Assembly: GCF_902859945.1 (NCBI RefSeq)
Contig: NZ_CADIKL010000024.1
Location: 1-64,000 of the forward strand
Origin: Paraburkholderia caffeinitolerans
GTDB lineage: Bacteria; Pseudomonadota; Gammaproteobacteria; Burkholderiales; Burkholderiaceae
DNA: 64,000 nucleotides
Reading direction: 5' to 3'
Shown: piece by piece, positions 1 to 8,543 of the stretch
Position numbering within the stretch: position 1 is the stretch's first letter
Layout of the letters: every line of letters begins with the position of its first letter
Program-made: the position numbers and the translations under genes
Notes under the pieces: generated by a model
Databases searched by the model: none
The model's input: the letters and a program-made list of their open reading frames with translations, nothing else
Told to the model about the DNA's origin: nothing

Positions 1-240
1 GATCGCGAGCTGCTCGACGACATCCACGTACTCGCAGCCGCCGTAGTAGCGCTTGCCGGGATAGCCTTCGGCGTACTTGTTGGTGAGCTGCGAACCCTGC
101 GCGGCCATCACGGCCGGCGACGTGTAGTTCTCCGACGCGATGAGCTCGATGTGCTCTTCCTGGCGGCGGTTCTCGAGTTCGATCGCCTTGAAGAGTTCGG
201 GATCGACGTTGGCGATGGTGCTTTCGGCTCTGTCAAACAT
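1..240 (-). CDS. glyA: Serine hydroxymethyltransferase, N-terminal part (cut by window edge)
   Basis: Only the first 80 codons are present; the gene runs off the left edge. The enzyme is a cytoplasmic PLP protein that interconverts serine and glycine while charging tetrahydrofolate with one-carbon units. The visible N terminus starts MFDRAEST and carries the typical SHMT stretches ELIASENYTS and KRYYGGCEYVD. The start is the ATG at 240, preceded by a modest GGAA. It is transcribed away from ydfG, with about 560 bp between the two starts. No frameshift is seen in the part present. The identification is firm from the N-terminal motifs, although the active-site lysine lies outside the window. 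Confidence 0.95.
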   Translation of the reverse strand, partial: MFDRAESTIANVDPELFKAIELENRRQEEHIELIASENYTSPAVMAAQGSQLTNKYAEGYPGKRYYGGCEYVDVVEQLAI

Positions 241-801
241 ACGGGTTCCGTTAAGTGTGTTCAGGTTGACCGGGTCTCGCGCCGAACGCGTAGCGGGTAC
301 GCGGCGCTGCTGGCGAAGAGGCCAGCCTTGACGTGGCGGAAAAAGGTGCCGCACACGCGAGGCAGGACAGCCACGGCCCGTAAAGGCCCAGCAGCGCTTA
401 GTGAAGCGCGCGATATCTGGCTGCCCAGGCGAACGGCAAAACGGCACCCTGCGCTTCACGGTGGGTCGTTCCACCTTGAGCCCCCGTTTGAACCGCGCTG
501 CGTTCAACGCTGTGTCCAACACATGCAGCTTGAAGGGCAATTATTACAGCCGTTGCCATTCGGGGCCCCTATCGCCAGTCACGCAGGGATTGAGCGCGTT
601 AGTGTATTGGATGCGCCCGGAATAGGCAACCTGGGAGGCGGCTGCAGCGCCCGCCGCGTGCCGCGCTGCGGGGGCCGGCGCGCGCCCTTCCAAACCCCCG
701 CCGAGGCCCGGCTCGCCCGTGTTCTGACGCTTCCTTGCCGCAGCGCCGCATTACAAGTAGGCTCTCCCCTTTCTTCGCGTTCCACTGACTTGGGAGCAAC
801 C
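241..801. other. Intergenic region between divergent glyA and ydfG
   Basis: This 561-bp stretch must hold the promoters of both divergent genes. No convincing gene, riboswitch fold or strong sigma-70 promoter was recognised. The open frames crossing it continue into ydfG without coding character. The only clear signal is the GGGAG ribosome binding site at the right end that serves ydfG. An A/T-rich patch near 541-550 could be part of a glyA promoter, but this is weak. Confidence 0.5.
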
Positions 802-1548
802 ATGATCGTCTTCGTCACCGGCGCATCCGCGGGATTCGGCGCCGCCATCGCCCGGGCCTACGTCAAGGGCGGGCACCGCGTCGTCGCTACGGCGCGCCGC
901 AAGGACCGACTCGACGCCCTCGCCACGGAACTGGGCGACGCCCTCCTGCCGTTCGAACTCGACGTGCGCGACCGCGCCGCCGTCGAGGCAGCGCCCGCTA
1001 CGCTGCCGCCCGAATTCGCCGATGTCGACGTGCTTATCAACAACGCCGGCCTCGCGCTGGGCGTGGACCCCGCGCACAAAGCCGACCTCGACGACTGGGA
1101 GACCATGATCGACACCAACTGCACCGGTCTCGTGCGGGTCACCCACGCCTTTCTGCCGGGCATGATCGCGCGCAACCGCGGACACGTCGTCAATCTGGGA
1201 TCGTCGGCGGGAAACTGGCCCTATGCTGGCGGCAATGTCTATGGCGCGACCAAGGCGTTCGTGCGCCAATTCAGCCTCAATCTGCGCGCGGATCTCGCCG
1301 GAACCGCGCTGCGTGTGACGAATATCGAGCCGGGCCTGTGCGGCGGCACCGAGTTCTCCAGCGTGCGCTATCGCGGCGACGACGCGAAAGCGGCCAACGT
1401 CTATAAGGATGTTCAGCCGCTCACCCCCGAGGACGTCGCCGACTCCATCTACTGGATCACCTCGCGTCCCGCGCACGTGAACATCAATACGATCGAGTTG
1501 ATGCCGGTTGCACAGGCCTTTGCAGGCCTCAGCGTCCATCGCGGCTGA
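802..1548 (+). CDS. ydfG: NADP-dependent 3-hydroxy acid dehydrogenase / malonic semialdehyde reductase (SDR family)
   Basis: A 248-residue short-chain dehydrogenase closely resembling E. coli YdfG, which oxidises serine and other 3-hydroxy acids and reduces malonic semialdehyde. The Rossmann motif TGASAGFG is at residues 6-13, NNAG at 80-83, the catalytic serine at 134/135, and the YxxxK pair at Tyr147 and Lys151. The stretches DWETMIDTN, AGGNVYGATKAFVRQF and PAHVNIN are typical of this subfamily. The ATG at 802 is chosen because GGGAG lies just upstream and the Rossmann fold begins immediately; a longer open frame from 151 has no support. Cytoplasmic and apparently monocistronic. Confidence 0.93.
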   Translation: MIVFVTGASAGFGAAIARAYVKGGHRVVATARRKDRLDALATELGDALLPFELDVRDRAAVEAAPATLPPEFADVDVLINNAGLALGVDPAHKADLDDWETMIDTNCTGLVRVTHAFLPGMIARNRGHVVNLGSSAGNWPYAGGNVYGATKAFVRQFSLNLRADLAGTALRVTNIEPGLCGGTEFSSVRYRGDDAKAANVYKDVQPLTPEDVADSIYWITSRPAHVNINTIELMPVAQAFAGLSVHRG

Positions 1549-1620
1549 ACGCTGCCTTTGCCTTCCGCCATCGGTCTTACGAACGGCGTGAGCGCAGCGC
1601 GTTCCGGTAGAATGCGCGGC

Positions 1621-2106
1621 ATGGAAAGATCTACCCGCACCCCGGATGCGACCCCATCACAGGCCGCAGCCGGTTTTACCTGGCCGGTACGCGTCTATTA
1701 CGAAGATACCGACGCCGGCGGCATCGTGTTTTACGCGAACTACCTGAAGTTCTTCGAACGCGCGCGCACCGAATGGCTGCGCGCGTGCGGCGTCGACCAG
1801 CGCAAGCTCGCCGAGGAGTCCGGTGAACTGTTTGTCGTGTGCAACACCACGCTCGACTACAAGTCACCCGCCCGCCTCGACGACGTCGTGACGATCGTGA
1901 CCCGAGTTGCCAAATTGGGCCGCGTAGCCGTCGATTTCATGCAGACAGCGTGGCGCGGCGACACGTTGTTAGTCAGCGGAAAGATTCGCGTAGCCTGCGT
2001 GAATGGCGCAGAGATGCGCCCTGCAGCTATTCCTGACCACGTTTTTGAAGCTTTGGAGCGTGGTGTGAAGAAAGTCTTGCCGGCTGTGTCAACGGCGCCG
2101 CAGTAA
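1621..2106 (+). CDS. ybgC: Tol-Pal system-associated acyl-CoA thioesterase (hotdog fold)
   Basis: A 161-residue hotdog-fold thioesterase of the YbgC/4-hydroxybenzoyl-CoA thioesterase family, the usual first gene of tol-pal operons. The signature YEDTDAGGIVFYANY follows a short N-terminal leader and contains the catalytic aspartate; FERARTEWLR follows. It acts on short or medium acyl-CoA at the inner membrane face, but its role in Tol-Pal function is not settled. The ATG at 1621 is used; upstream in-frame starts at 1558 and 1612 would only add an unconserved leader. tolQ follows after about 150 bp. Confidence 0.93.
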   Translation: MERSTRTPDATPSQAAAGFTWPVRVYYEDTDAGGIVFYANYLKFFERARTEWLRACGVDQRKLAEESGELFVVCNTTLDYKSPARLDDVVTIVTRVAKLGRVAVDFMQTAWRGDTLLVSGKIRVACVNGAEMRPAAIPDHVFEALERGVKKVLPAVSTAPQ

Positions 2107-2260
2107 TTGCCGTTGATACGACGCCAGTGAACTCGCGTCGGTCGATTCAAGACCAGCCTGGGTTTGGATGCGACGGCGCGATGTCTTTCCATTGGCCTTC
2201 GGAAAGATTCGCGTTGCCTTGCAGCCGCTCGCCCCTTCCGGGACGTAATCAAGAACCTCT

Positions 2261-2938
2261 ATGAACACTACACAAGATCTGTCGATCCTTTCTCTCGTTC
2301 TTAATGCGAGCGTACTGGCACAAGCGGTGATGGGATTGCTGCTGTTGATGTCCCTGATTTCCTGGACCTTCATCTTCCGCAAGTGGTTTGCCATTCGCCG
2401 CGCGCGCACGCAGACCGAAGTCTTCGAGCGCGAATTCTGGTCGGGCGGCGACCTGCAGGCGCTCTACCAGAGCGCGGCCAACAACCGTCACACGATCGGC
2501 GCGCTCGAGCGTATCTTTGAGTCGGGCATGCGTGAATTTCTCAAAGCCAAGGAGAAGCGCCTGAACGATCCGAGCCTCGTGCTCGACGGCGCGCGCCGCG
2601 CCATGCGCGCGGCTTTCCAGCGCGAAATGGATGCGCTCGAGGCCAACCTTTCGTTCCTCGCGTCGGTGGGCTCGGTGAGCCCGTACATTGGTCTCTTCGG
2701 CACGGTCTGGGGGATCATGAACGCGTTCCGCGGTCTCGCGAACGTGCAGCAGGCCACGCTCGCGAACGTCGCGCCCGGCATTGCCGAAGCGCTGACAGCC
2801 ACCGCGATCGGTCTGTTCGCCGCCATCCCGGCGGTGGTTGCGTACAACAGCTACGCGCACGACATCGACCGCCTCGCGATCCGCTTCGAGACGTTCATCG
2901 AAGAATTTTCGAACATCCTGCAACGTCAGGCCCACTAA
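2261..2938 (+). CDS. tolQ: Tol-Pal system proton channel protein TolQ
   Basis: A 225-residue inner-membrane protein of the MotA/TolQ/ExbB family. With TolR it forms the proton-driven motor that energises TolA during outer-membrane constriction at division. A first hydrophobic segment lies near residues 15-37, then a cytoplasmic loop rich in R/E, then two more membrane segments near 135-155 and 165-190. The family motif around SVSPYIGLFGTVWGIMNAF precedes the second segment. The start ATG at 2261 has only a poor Shine-Dalgarno. tolR follows after 27 bp, so the genes are clearly co-transcribed. Confidence 0.97.
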   Translation: MNTTQDLSILSLVLNASVLAQAVMGLLLLMSLISWTFIFRKWFAIRRARTQTEVFEREFWSGGDLQALYQSAANNRHTIGALERIFESGMREFLKAKEKRLNDPSLVLDGARRAMRAAFQREMDALEANLSFLASVGSVSPYIGLFGTVWGIMNAFRGLANVQQATLANVAPGIAEALTATAIGLFAAIPAVVAYNSYAHDIDRLAIRFETFIEEFSNILQRQAH

Positions 2939-2965
2939 TCTTCACCAGCTAGCAAGGAGTCGAAG

Positions 2966-3412
2966 ATGGGAGGCTCAGTTCGTTCGAGCATGCGAGGCAG
3001 CCGCTCGCGCCGCGCGATGGCCGACATCAACGTCGTGCCGTATATCGACGTGATGCTGGTGTTGCTCGTGATCTTCATGGTGACGGCGCCGCTGGTCGCG
3101 CCGTCCATCGTCAATCTGCCCACTGTTGGCGGCGCAAGCCAGCAGCAGCAGACGCCGCCCGTCGTGGTCAATATTCGCCCCGACGGCAATCTGAGCGTAC
3201 GCTACAAAGATGATTCCGGCGCGACGCAGCAGCAAAACATGTCGCGCGCCGACCTCAACGGCTTCGTCATGGAGCGCGAGCAAAGCCATCCCGACCAGCC
3301 CGTCGTGATCGCAGCCGATAAGTCCGTCAAGTATGAGACGGTGATGAACGTGATGTCCGACCTGAAGTCGCGCGGCGTCAAACGTGTCGGACTGCTCGTC
3401 AAATCGCAATGA
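2966..3412 (+). CDS. tolR: Tol-Pal system protein TolR
   Basis: A 148-residue ExbD/TolR-family protein with one N-terminal membrane helix (about residues 25-45, IDVMLVLLVIFMVTAPL) that contains the conserved membrane aspartate. A periplasmic domain beginning at about residue 50 follows. It partners TolQ in proton-driven energisation of TolA. A clear AAGGAG precedes the start at 2966. Its stop overlaps the tolA start in an ATGA arrangement, which implies translational coupling. Confidence 0.97.
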   Translation: MGGSVRSSMRGSRSRRAMADINVVPYIDVMLVLLVIFMVTAPLVAPSIVNLPTVGGASQQQQTPPVVVNIRPDGNLSVRYKDDSGATQQQNMSRADLNGFVMEREQSHPDQPVVIAADKSVKYETVMNVMSDLKSRGVKRVGLLVKSQ

Positions 3413-4407
3413 TCCGGAACAAAGATACGTATCCGCTGCAGCCTCCGCGCGAGCGGGGCACGGGACGTGCGCTTGCGCTCGCCGTGATCATGCATGTGCT
3501 GCTCGGTTTGTTCCTCTACCACGGCATCCGCTGGCAGAACAGCACGCCGGCGGGTGAAGAGGCGGAGCTCTGGACCGAGGTGCCCGATCTGTCGACGCCG
3601 CGGCCCGTGCCGCCGCCTCCCGCACCGGTCGCCCCTGCCCCGCCTCCGCCGCAAACGGAAGAAGCCGACATCGCGCTGCAACAGTTAAAGCGTAAGCAGC
3701 AGCAAGAGGCTGCGCGCGAAGCGCAACTGGCCGAGCAGCAGCGCCTGAAGGCGCAACAGGAAGCCGATGCGAAGCGCCAGCAGCAACTCGCGGCCCAGCA
3801 GGCAGCGCAGCTCGCCCTGCAGCAGAAGCAAGCGAAGCTCAAGCAACAGCAGCAGCAGGAGCAGCAGCAAGCCGCTGCCGAAAAGCTCAAGCAGCAGGAA
3901 GCGCTGAAGAAGCAGGCGCAGGAAGACGCGCAAAAGCAGGCGAAACTCGACGCACAGAAGAAGGCCGACGCCGAAAAGGCCGCCAAGGCCAAGGCGCAAG
4001 CCGACGCCCAGGCGAAGAAGCTCGACGCCGAGCGGCGCGCGCGCATCGCGCAGATGCAAGGCTCGATGGGCGGCGGCACGGGCACGAGCGGCAACGGTCT
4101 CGCGAAAAGCGGCACCGGCAGCGGCTCGGGCGGCAACGCAGCTTCGCCGGGTTATGCGGACAAGGTGCGGCGTCGCGTGCGCCCGAACATCATCTGGGCG
4201 GGCGAGACGGCAGGTCTGGAAACCGAGATTTCGGTGCACTGCTCGCCAAGCGGCACGCTGCTTTCGGCCACCATCTCGCGCAGCAGCGGTAATTCGCAGT
4301 GGGACGACGCCGCGTTGCGCGCCGTCCAGCGCTCGGATCCCATGCCGGTCGACACGGATGGCAAAACGCCGTCGAACTTTAAAATTACCTTGCGCCCGGC
4401 AAGTTAA
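3409..4407 (+). CDS. tolA: Tol-Pal system protein TolA (envelope-spanning coupler)
   Basis: A 332-residue protein. One N-terminal membrane helix lies at about residues 19-38, followed by a Pro-rich patch at about 60-83. A long Gln/Ala/Lys/Glu coiled-coil helix spans about 85-215, then a Gly/Ser hinge. The C-terminal TonB-like domain (about 245-332) normally contacts TolB, Pal and CpoB. The domain order matches TolA, and the length is somewhat below the E. coli protein because the helical part is shorter. It overlaps tolR by four bases. The glutamine-rich repeats make the region a likely site of length variation between strains. Confidence 0.95.
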   Translation: MIRNKDTYPLQPPRERGTGRALALAVIMHVLLGLFLYHGIRWQNSTPAGEEAELWTEVPDLSTPRPVPPPPAPVAPAPPPPQTEEADIALQQLKRKQQQEAAREAQLAEQQRLKAQQEADAKRQQQLAAQQAAQLALQQKQAKLKQQQQQEQQQAAAEKLKQQEALKKQAQEDAQKQAKLDAQKKADAEKAAKAKAQADAQAKKLDAERRARIAQMQGSMGGGTGTSGNGLAKSGTGSGSGGNAASPGYADKVRRRVRPNIIWAGETAGLETEISVHCSPSGTLLSATISRSSGNSQWDDAALRAVQRSDPMPVDTDGKTPSNFKITLRPAS

Positions 4408-4532
4408 GGGCGCCCATCGGGACACAGGGAAGCCGTCGCACGGCAGCAGATCACGGAACGATTGGAACGTTTCCCGGTCTGTCTGCTGTTGCACGGTGTG
4501 ACAAAAATCGCTTTTTGAGGAAACAGCACAGC

Positions 4533-5825
4533 ATGAGTTTGATGACGAAGCTTGGCCTGCGAACTCTCGTCGCGTCTTGCCTGATTGCAGTCGGCGGCGC
4601 AGCGAACGCACAACTCAACGTCCTCGTCACCGGCGTGGGCTCTACCCAGTTCCCCATCGCCACGGCTAATTTCGCTGGCGAAGCGAACTCGCCGCAGCAA
4701 GTCGCCGCCATCGTGCGCGCCGACCTCGCTCGCAGCGGCAAATTCACCAACATCGACGCCGGCAGCGCGCCGGTCTCGGAAGCCGACTCGGTCGACCTCG
4801 GCAGCTGGAAGGCCAAGGGCGCCAACGCGTTCGTGGCGGGCAGCGTCAACAAGCTCCCCAATGGCCAGTACGAAGTGCGCTTCAAGCTGTATGACACGGT
4901 GAAAGGCGACAGCCTCGGCGGCCTCGTGCTGCAGAGCCCGCCCAGCGGCCTGCGCATGAGCGCGCACAAGGTTGCTGACTACATCTATCAGAAGCTGTTT
5001 GGCGACCGCGGCGTGTTCGCCACGCGCCTGTCTTATGTGATCAAGACGGGCAACCGCTACCAGTTGCAGATTTCGGACTCCGACGGACAAGACGCGCACA
5101 TCGCGCTGTCGAGCCCGGAGCCCATCATCTCGCCGGCCTGGTCGCCTGACGGCACCAAGGTGGCCTACGTTTCTTTCGAAAAGAAAAAGCCCATCGTCTA
5201 CGTGCATGACCTGCCCACGGGGCGGCGCGTCATGGTCTCGGACCAGAAGGGCAACAACTCGGCGCCGGCCTGGTCGCCGGACGGCCGCACGCTCGCCGTT
5301 GCGCTGTCGCGCACGGGCAACACGCAAATCTTCGCCGTCAACGCCGACGGCTCGGGTCTGCGCCGCCTCACGCAAGGCACGACGATCGACACCGAACCCA
5401 CCTTCTCTCCTGACGGGCGCTGGATTTACTTCACGAGCGACCGCGGCGGCCAGCCGCAGATCTACAAGATGCCGGCCCAGGGCGAAAGCGCCGGCGCCGC
5501 ACAACGCGTGACGTTCACCGGCAACTACAACACGAGCCCGAAGGTCAGCCCGGACGGCAAGGAACTGGCGTACATCTCACGCACGGGTGGCGGATTTAAG
5601 TTGTACATTCAAGATCTGCAGTCCGGCGTCTCCACGGCGCTCACCGACACGACACATGACGAATCGCCAAGCTTCGCGGCGAACGGTCAGTACATTCTTT
5701 ACGCCACTCAGGTGAACGGCCGTGGCGTGCTGGCTGCTGTATCGACCGATGGTCGGACGCGGCAAGTTCTGTCCGTTCAGGGCGGCGTCGTGCGCGAGCC
5801 GTCCTGGGGTCCTTTTATGCAATAA
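4533..5825 (+). CDS. tolB: Tol-Pal system periplasmic beta-propeller protein TolB
   Basis: A 430-residue periplasmic protein with a signal peptide (cleavage probably after GAANA, near residue 26). An N-terminal anticodon-binding-like domain is followed by a six-bladed propeller of PD40/WD40-like repeats, each with a core such as SPAWSPDGTKVAYVS or PTFSPDGRWIYFTS. TolB docks on Pal and on the TolA C-terminal domain. The ATG at 4533 follows GAGGAAAC; the in-frame TTG at 4515 is not preferred. The pal start lies 18 bp after the stop. Confidence 0.97.
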   Translation: MSLMTKLGLRTLVASCLIAVGGAANAQLNVLVTGVGSTQFPIATANFAGEANSPQQVAAIVRADLARSGKFTNIDAGSAPVSEADSVDLGSWKAKGANAFVAGSVNKLPNGQYEVRFKLYDTVKGDSLGGLVLQSPPSGLRMSAHKVADYIYQKLFGDRGVFATRLSYVIKTGNRYQLQISDSDGQDAHIALSSPEPIISPAWSPDGTKVAYVSFEKKKPIVYVHDLPTGRRVMVSDQKGNNSAPAWSPDGRTLAVALSRTGNTQIFAVNADGSGLRRLTQGTTIDTEPTFSPDGRWIYFTSDRGGQPQIYKMPAQGESAGAAQRVTFTGNYNTSPKVSPDGKELAYISRTGGGFKLYIQDLQSGVSTALTDTTHDESPSFAANGQYILYATQVNGRGVLAAVSTDGRTRQVLSVQGGVVREPSWGPFMQ

Positions 5826-5843
5826 CACTTCAGGAGAGAAAAA

Positions 5844-6350
5844 ATGAAGTCGAATAAAGTCCGCCTGGCCTTGGCCGTCATGATGATCGGTGCGCTGGCC
5901 GCATGTAAGTCGGGCGTCAAGACCGAAGGCGAGAACGCCGGCGCAATGAACACTCAGCCGAACCCGAACGCCGTTGCCCAGGTGAACGTCGACGAGCTGA
6001 ACAACCCGAACAGCCCGCTCGCCAAGCGCAGCGTGTACTTCGACTTCGACAGCTACAGCGTCAAGGACGACTACCAGTCGCTGCTGCAAGCTCACGCTCA
6101 GTACCTGAAGACGCATCCGCAGCGTCACGTCCTGATCCAGGGCAACACCGACGAGCGCGGCTCGAGCGAGTACAACCTGGCGCTGGGCCAAAAGCGTGCT
6201 GAAGCTGTCCGCCGCGTCCTCGCGCTCGACGGTGTGGGCGACTCACAGATGGAAGCTGTGAGCCTCGGTAAGGAAAAGCCGGTCGCGGCAGGCCACGACG
6301 AAGCATCGTGGTCGCAGAACCGCCGTGCTGACCTCGTGTACCAACAGTAA
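5844..6350 (+). CDS. pal: Peptidoglycan-associated lipoprotein Pal
   Basis: A 168-residue outer-membrane lipoprotein. The signal peptide ends in the lipobox LAAC with the lipidated Cys at residue 21. The C-terminal OmpA-like peptidoglycan-binding domain (about 55-168) begins YFDFDSYSVKDDY and contains GNTDERGSSEYNLALGQKRA, the diaminopimelate-binding motif. It anchors the outer membrane to the wall and is the end point of the Tol machine. AGGAGAG precedes the ATG. Length and layout are standard. Confidence 0.97.
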   Translation: MKSNKVRLALAVMMIGALAACKSGVKTEGENAGAMNTQPNPNAVAQVNVDELNNPNSPLAKRSVYFDFDSYSVKDDYQSLLQAHAQYLKTHPQRHVLIQGNTDERGSSEYNLALGQKRAEAVRRVLALDGVGDSQMEAVSLGKEKPVAAGHDEASWSQNRRADLVYQQ

Positions 6351-6373
6351 TTGAGTATTGGATGAAGGGGCGT

Positions 6374-7123
6374 ATGTCGCACCGTTTCTCCCTGCTGCGG
6401 GTAGCCGCAGCCGCCTGCGTAGCCGGAAGCGCCTTCGCGTCGCTGCCGGCTCACGCGGGTCTCTTCGATGACGATCAGGCGCGCCAGGCGATTCTCGACC
6501 TGCGCGCGAAGACGGACAATCTGACTAGCCAGCTGTCCGCAGCCCAGCGCACGATCCTCGATCAGTCCAACCACCTCGACCAGCTCAATCAGCAGGTCGC
6601 GACGTTGCGCGGACAGAACGAGGACATGGCGAACCAGCTGGCCACCCTGCAGAAGCAACAGAAGGACTACTACACGGACCTGGATACGCGCCTCAAGAAG
6701 TTCGAGCCGCAGCAGCAAACCGTGGATGGCCAGCAGGGCACCGTTCAACCCGGTGAGACGGAGGCGTTCAACGCCGCTTCGCAGCAGTTTCGCAACGGCG
6801 ACTTCAAGCAGGCTGCAACGGCGTTCCGCAGCTTCATCTCGAAGTATCCGCAAAGCCCCTACCAGCCGACCGCGCAATACTGGCTCGGCAATGCGCTCTA
6901 CGCGCTGAAGGACTACAAGGGGTCGACCGCGACGTGGCAGAACGTGGTCAAGAACTATCCGCAAAATCCGCGTGCGGCCGATTCGCTGCTGGCGATTGCG
7001 AACAATCAGATTGAGCAGGGGCAAAAGGCTGCGGCCAAGCGCACGCTCGAGCAGATCGTTTCGCAGTACAGCGGCACGGAAGTGGCGCAGACGGCGCAGA
7101 GCAAGCTGTCACAGCTCAAGTAA
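6374..7123 (+). CDS. cpoB: Tol-Pal associated periplasmic TPR protein CpoB (YbgF)
   Basis: A 249-residue periplasmic protein, last in the tol-pal operon. A signal peptide ends at about PAHA. An N-terminal coiled coil (about residues 35-105) allows trimerisation and TolA binding. A C-terminal tetratricopeptide domain follows (about 130-249, with AFNAASQQFRNGDFKQA and YWLGNALYALKDYKGS). CpoB coordinates Tol function with PBP1B-driven wall synthesis. The second ATG at 6374 is preferred because AAGGGG lies five bases upstream; the ATG at 6362 would add four residues. Confidence 0.93.
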   Translation: MSHRFSLLRVAAAACVAGSAFASLPAHAGLFDDDQARQAILDLRAKTDNLTSQLSAAQRTILDQSNHLDQLNQQVATLRGQNEDMANQLATLQKQQKDYYTDLDTRLKKFEPQQQTVDGQQGTVQPGETEAFNAASQQFRNGDFKQAATAFRSFISKYPQSPYQPTAQYWLGNALYALKDYKGSTATWQNVVKNYPQNPRAADSLLAIANNQIEQGQKAAAKRTLEQIVSQYSGTEVAQTAQSKLSQLK

Positions 7124-7144
7124 TTGCTCCCCGCGCGAGCTTGG

Positions 7145-7173
7145 TTGACACGCGCGGAGAGCATCGCTATAAT
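7145..7173 (+). promoter_or_regulatory. Consensus sigma-70 promoter of tRNA-Lys
   Basis: TTGACA at 7145-7150 and TATAAT at 7168-7173, separated by exactly 17 bp, are both perfect consensus hexamers. The tRNA begins 14 bp after the -10 box, as expected for a stable-RNA promoter. The promoter lies only about 20 bp after the cpoB stop. Confidence 0.93.
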
Positions 7174-7187
7174 CTCGCTTCTCTTTT

Positions 7188-7263
7188 GGGTCGTTAGCTC
7201 AGCTGGTAGAGCAGCGGACTTTTAATCCGTTGGTCACAGGTTCGAATCCCGTACGGCCTACCA
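7188..7263 (+). tRNA. tRNA-Lys (anticodon UUU)
   Basis: The 76-nt cloverleaf can be folded by eye. The acceptor GGGTCGT pairs with ACGGCCT (one G-T pair), the D arm contains AGCTCAGCTGGTAGAGC, and the anticodon loop CTTTTAA gives anticodon TTT. The T arm contains the usual GGTTCGAATCC and the CCA end is encoded at 7261-7263. It has its own promoter and terminator and is therefore monocistronic. Confidence 0.97.
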
Positions 7264-7269
7264 AAGAAT

Positions 7270-7300
7270 AAAAAGCCCAGTCCTCGTGACTGGGCTTTTT
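7270..7300 (+). terminator. Rho-independent terminator of tRNA-Lys
   Basis: A perfect stem AAAAAGCCCAGTC / GACTGGGCTTTTT with the five-base loop CTCGT, ending in five T residues. It directly follows the tRNA. Confidence 0.93.
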
Positions 7301-7356
7301 GCTTTGATGTTGCCCCTCCCCGCAGTTCCTTCCCCCGTCGCACAGGCCACGTCATC

Positions 7357-7803
7357 ATGAAGTTCTCGACTCTCGCCTGCGCCCTGCTCGCGCTGCTTCT
7401 GATCAGCCTGCGCGTCCAGGCGCAAATGCAAGCCCCGCCCGAAAACTACGAATATCTGCGCCGCATTAGCGTGCCCGACGTCGTCATCAACTGCGTCGCC
7501 GCGCTCGACGAGTGGGTGCGCCAGGGCCAGCGCTATGATTCGCTGCTCGTGCCGGACCGCCGCGCCCTCACCGCGCATGTCGAAACACCCGCGCCCGATG
7601 GCGCCATCATGCGCGTATCGACTTCGGGTGCCATGGCGCAGGCCTCGCCCATCGACACGCTCGTTCATCTGCGCGGCTTCGCCAAGGTACGCGGTAAGTA
7701 CGCGTGGGAGCCCGTGAAGGCAACCTGCGGCGTCTGGCACTCGCACATCGTCGATGTCGCGCTGAAGCCGCGGCCGGCGCACACCGACTCGACCATCCAG
7801 TAA
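7357..7803 (+). CDS. Small secreted protein, possible BspC-domain family
   Basis: A 148-residue protein with a clear signal peptide (LACALLALLLISLRVQAQ, cleavage near residue 22), so probably periplasmic. The mature part has two cysteines (in INCVA and ATCGVW) that could form a disulfide, and no enzyme motif that I recognise. Proteins of this look are annotated in Burkholderia as BspC-domain proteins; I make that link from memory only. The ATG at 7357 immediately starts the signal peptide. It is a single gene between two terminators. Confidence 0.75.
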   Translation: MKFSTLACALLALLLISLRVQAQMQAPPENYEYLRRISVPDVVINCVAALDEWVRQGQRYDSLLVPDRRALTAHVETPAPDGAIMRVSTSGAMAQASPIDTLVHLRGFAKVRGKYAWEPVKATCGVWHSHIVDVALKPRPAHTDSTIQ

Positions 7804-7826
7804 ATTCAATTGCACGCGCGCATAAA

Positions 7827-7857
7827 AAAACCCGTGCGCACGACACGCACGGGTTTT
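7827..7857. terminator. Bidirectional terminator between convergent genes
   Basis: A perfect hairpin AAAACCCGTGCG / CGCACGGGTTTT with a seven-base loop. T runs occur on both sides, so it can end the small secreted-protein gene (plus) and the yceI operon (minus). Confidence 0.9.
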
Positions 7858-7882
7858 CGCTTTAGCGCGGGTTTCGCCGCGC

Positions 7883-8464
7883 TTATTCCGCCTTGATGCC
7901 TTCGACCTGGATCTGCAGCGTCGTTGCCATCTTGAAGCCATAGGCCTTGCCGTAGGTCACGCCGTAGTCGGCGCGATCGAATTCGGCGCTGGCGTCGGCG
8001 CCGCACACTTCACGCTTGAGCATGGGGTTCTGGAAGCATTTGAACGAATCGATCTTGAGGTTCAGCGGCTTCGTGACACCGTGCAGCGTGAACGTGCCAA
8101 TCACTTCAACCGGCTTGTCGCCGTCGAACTTGATCGACGTGCCCTTGTAGACGGCAGTCGGGTACTTGGCCGCGTCGAGCAGTTCCGCCGAGCTCACGTG
8201 CTTGTCGAGTGCCGAGTTGCCGGTGTCGATGGACGAGGCGTCGATGGTCACGTCGACCGTGCCGGTCTTCGCCGTGCGGTCGAGCACGACGGTGCCCGAG
8301 CTCTTCGTGAACTTGCCGCGCCAGACCGAGACGCCGCCGAAGTGGTCGGCTTCGAAGCTCGGGAACGTGTGCGACGGGTCAAGGTTGTACGTCGTGGGCG
8401 TTGCGAACGCGGGCGTGGCGATAGCGGCGGCCAGCGCGGCGGCGGCAAACAGAGTGGTCTTCAT
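7883..8464 (-). CDS. YceI-family periplasmic lipocalin-like protein (first copy)
   Basis: A 193-residue secreted protein of the YceI/polyisoprenoid-binding family. After a signal peptide (ending near TPAFA) the mature protein starts TTYNLDPSHTFPSFEADHFGG, the typical YceI N terminus, and LTLHGVTKPLNL-like strands follow. Members bind isoprenoid chains in a beta-barrel; the physiological role is not settled. The ATG at 8464 starts the signal peptide; an in-frame extension to 8533 is not supported. It is last in an operon with a second yceI and cytochrome b561, as in E. coli yceJ-yceI. Confidence 0.9.
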   Translation of the reverse strand: MKTTLFAAAALAAAIATPAFATPTTYNLDPSHTFPSFEADHFGGVSVWRGKFTKSSGTVVLDRTAKTGTVDVTIDASSIDTGNSALDKHVSSAELLDAAKYPTAVYKGTSIKFDGDKPVEVIGTFTLHGVTKPLNLKIDSFKCFQNPMLKREVCGADASAEFDRADYGVTYGKAYGFKMATTLQIQVEGIKAE

Positions 8465-8543
8465 AAAAGCGTGGTTCCTGATACGAATGAGACGGCGAAT
8501 AAAGTAGCCATAAACGCCGGATGAAACGAACAACCGGCGCGCG

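Noticed and set aside
241..801. Possible riboswitch or RNA leader upstream of glyA
   Set aside because: No glycine- or folate-type aptamer pattern could be assembled by eye; left as plain intergenic.
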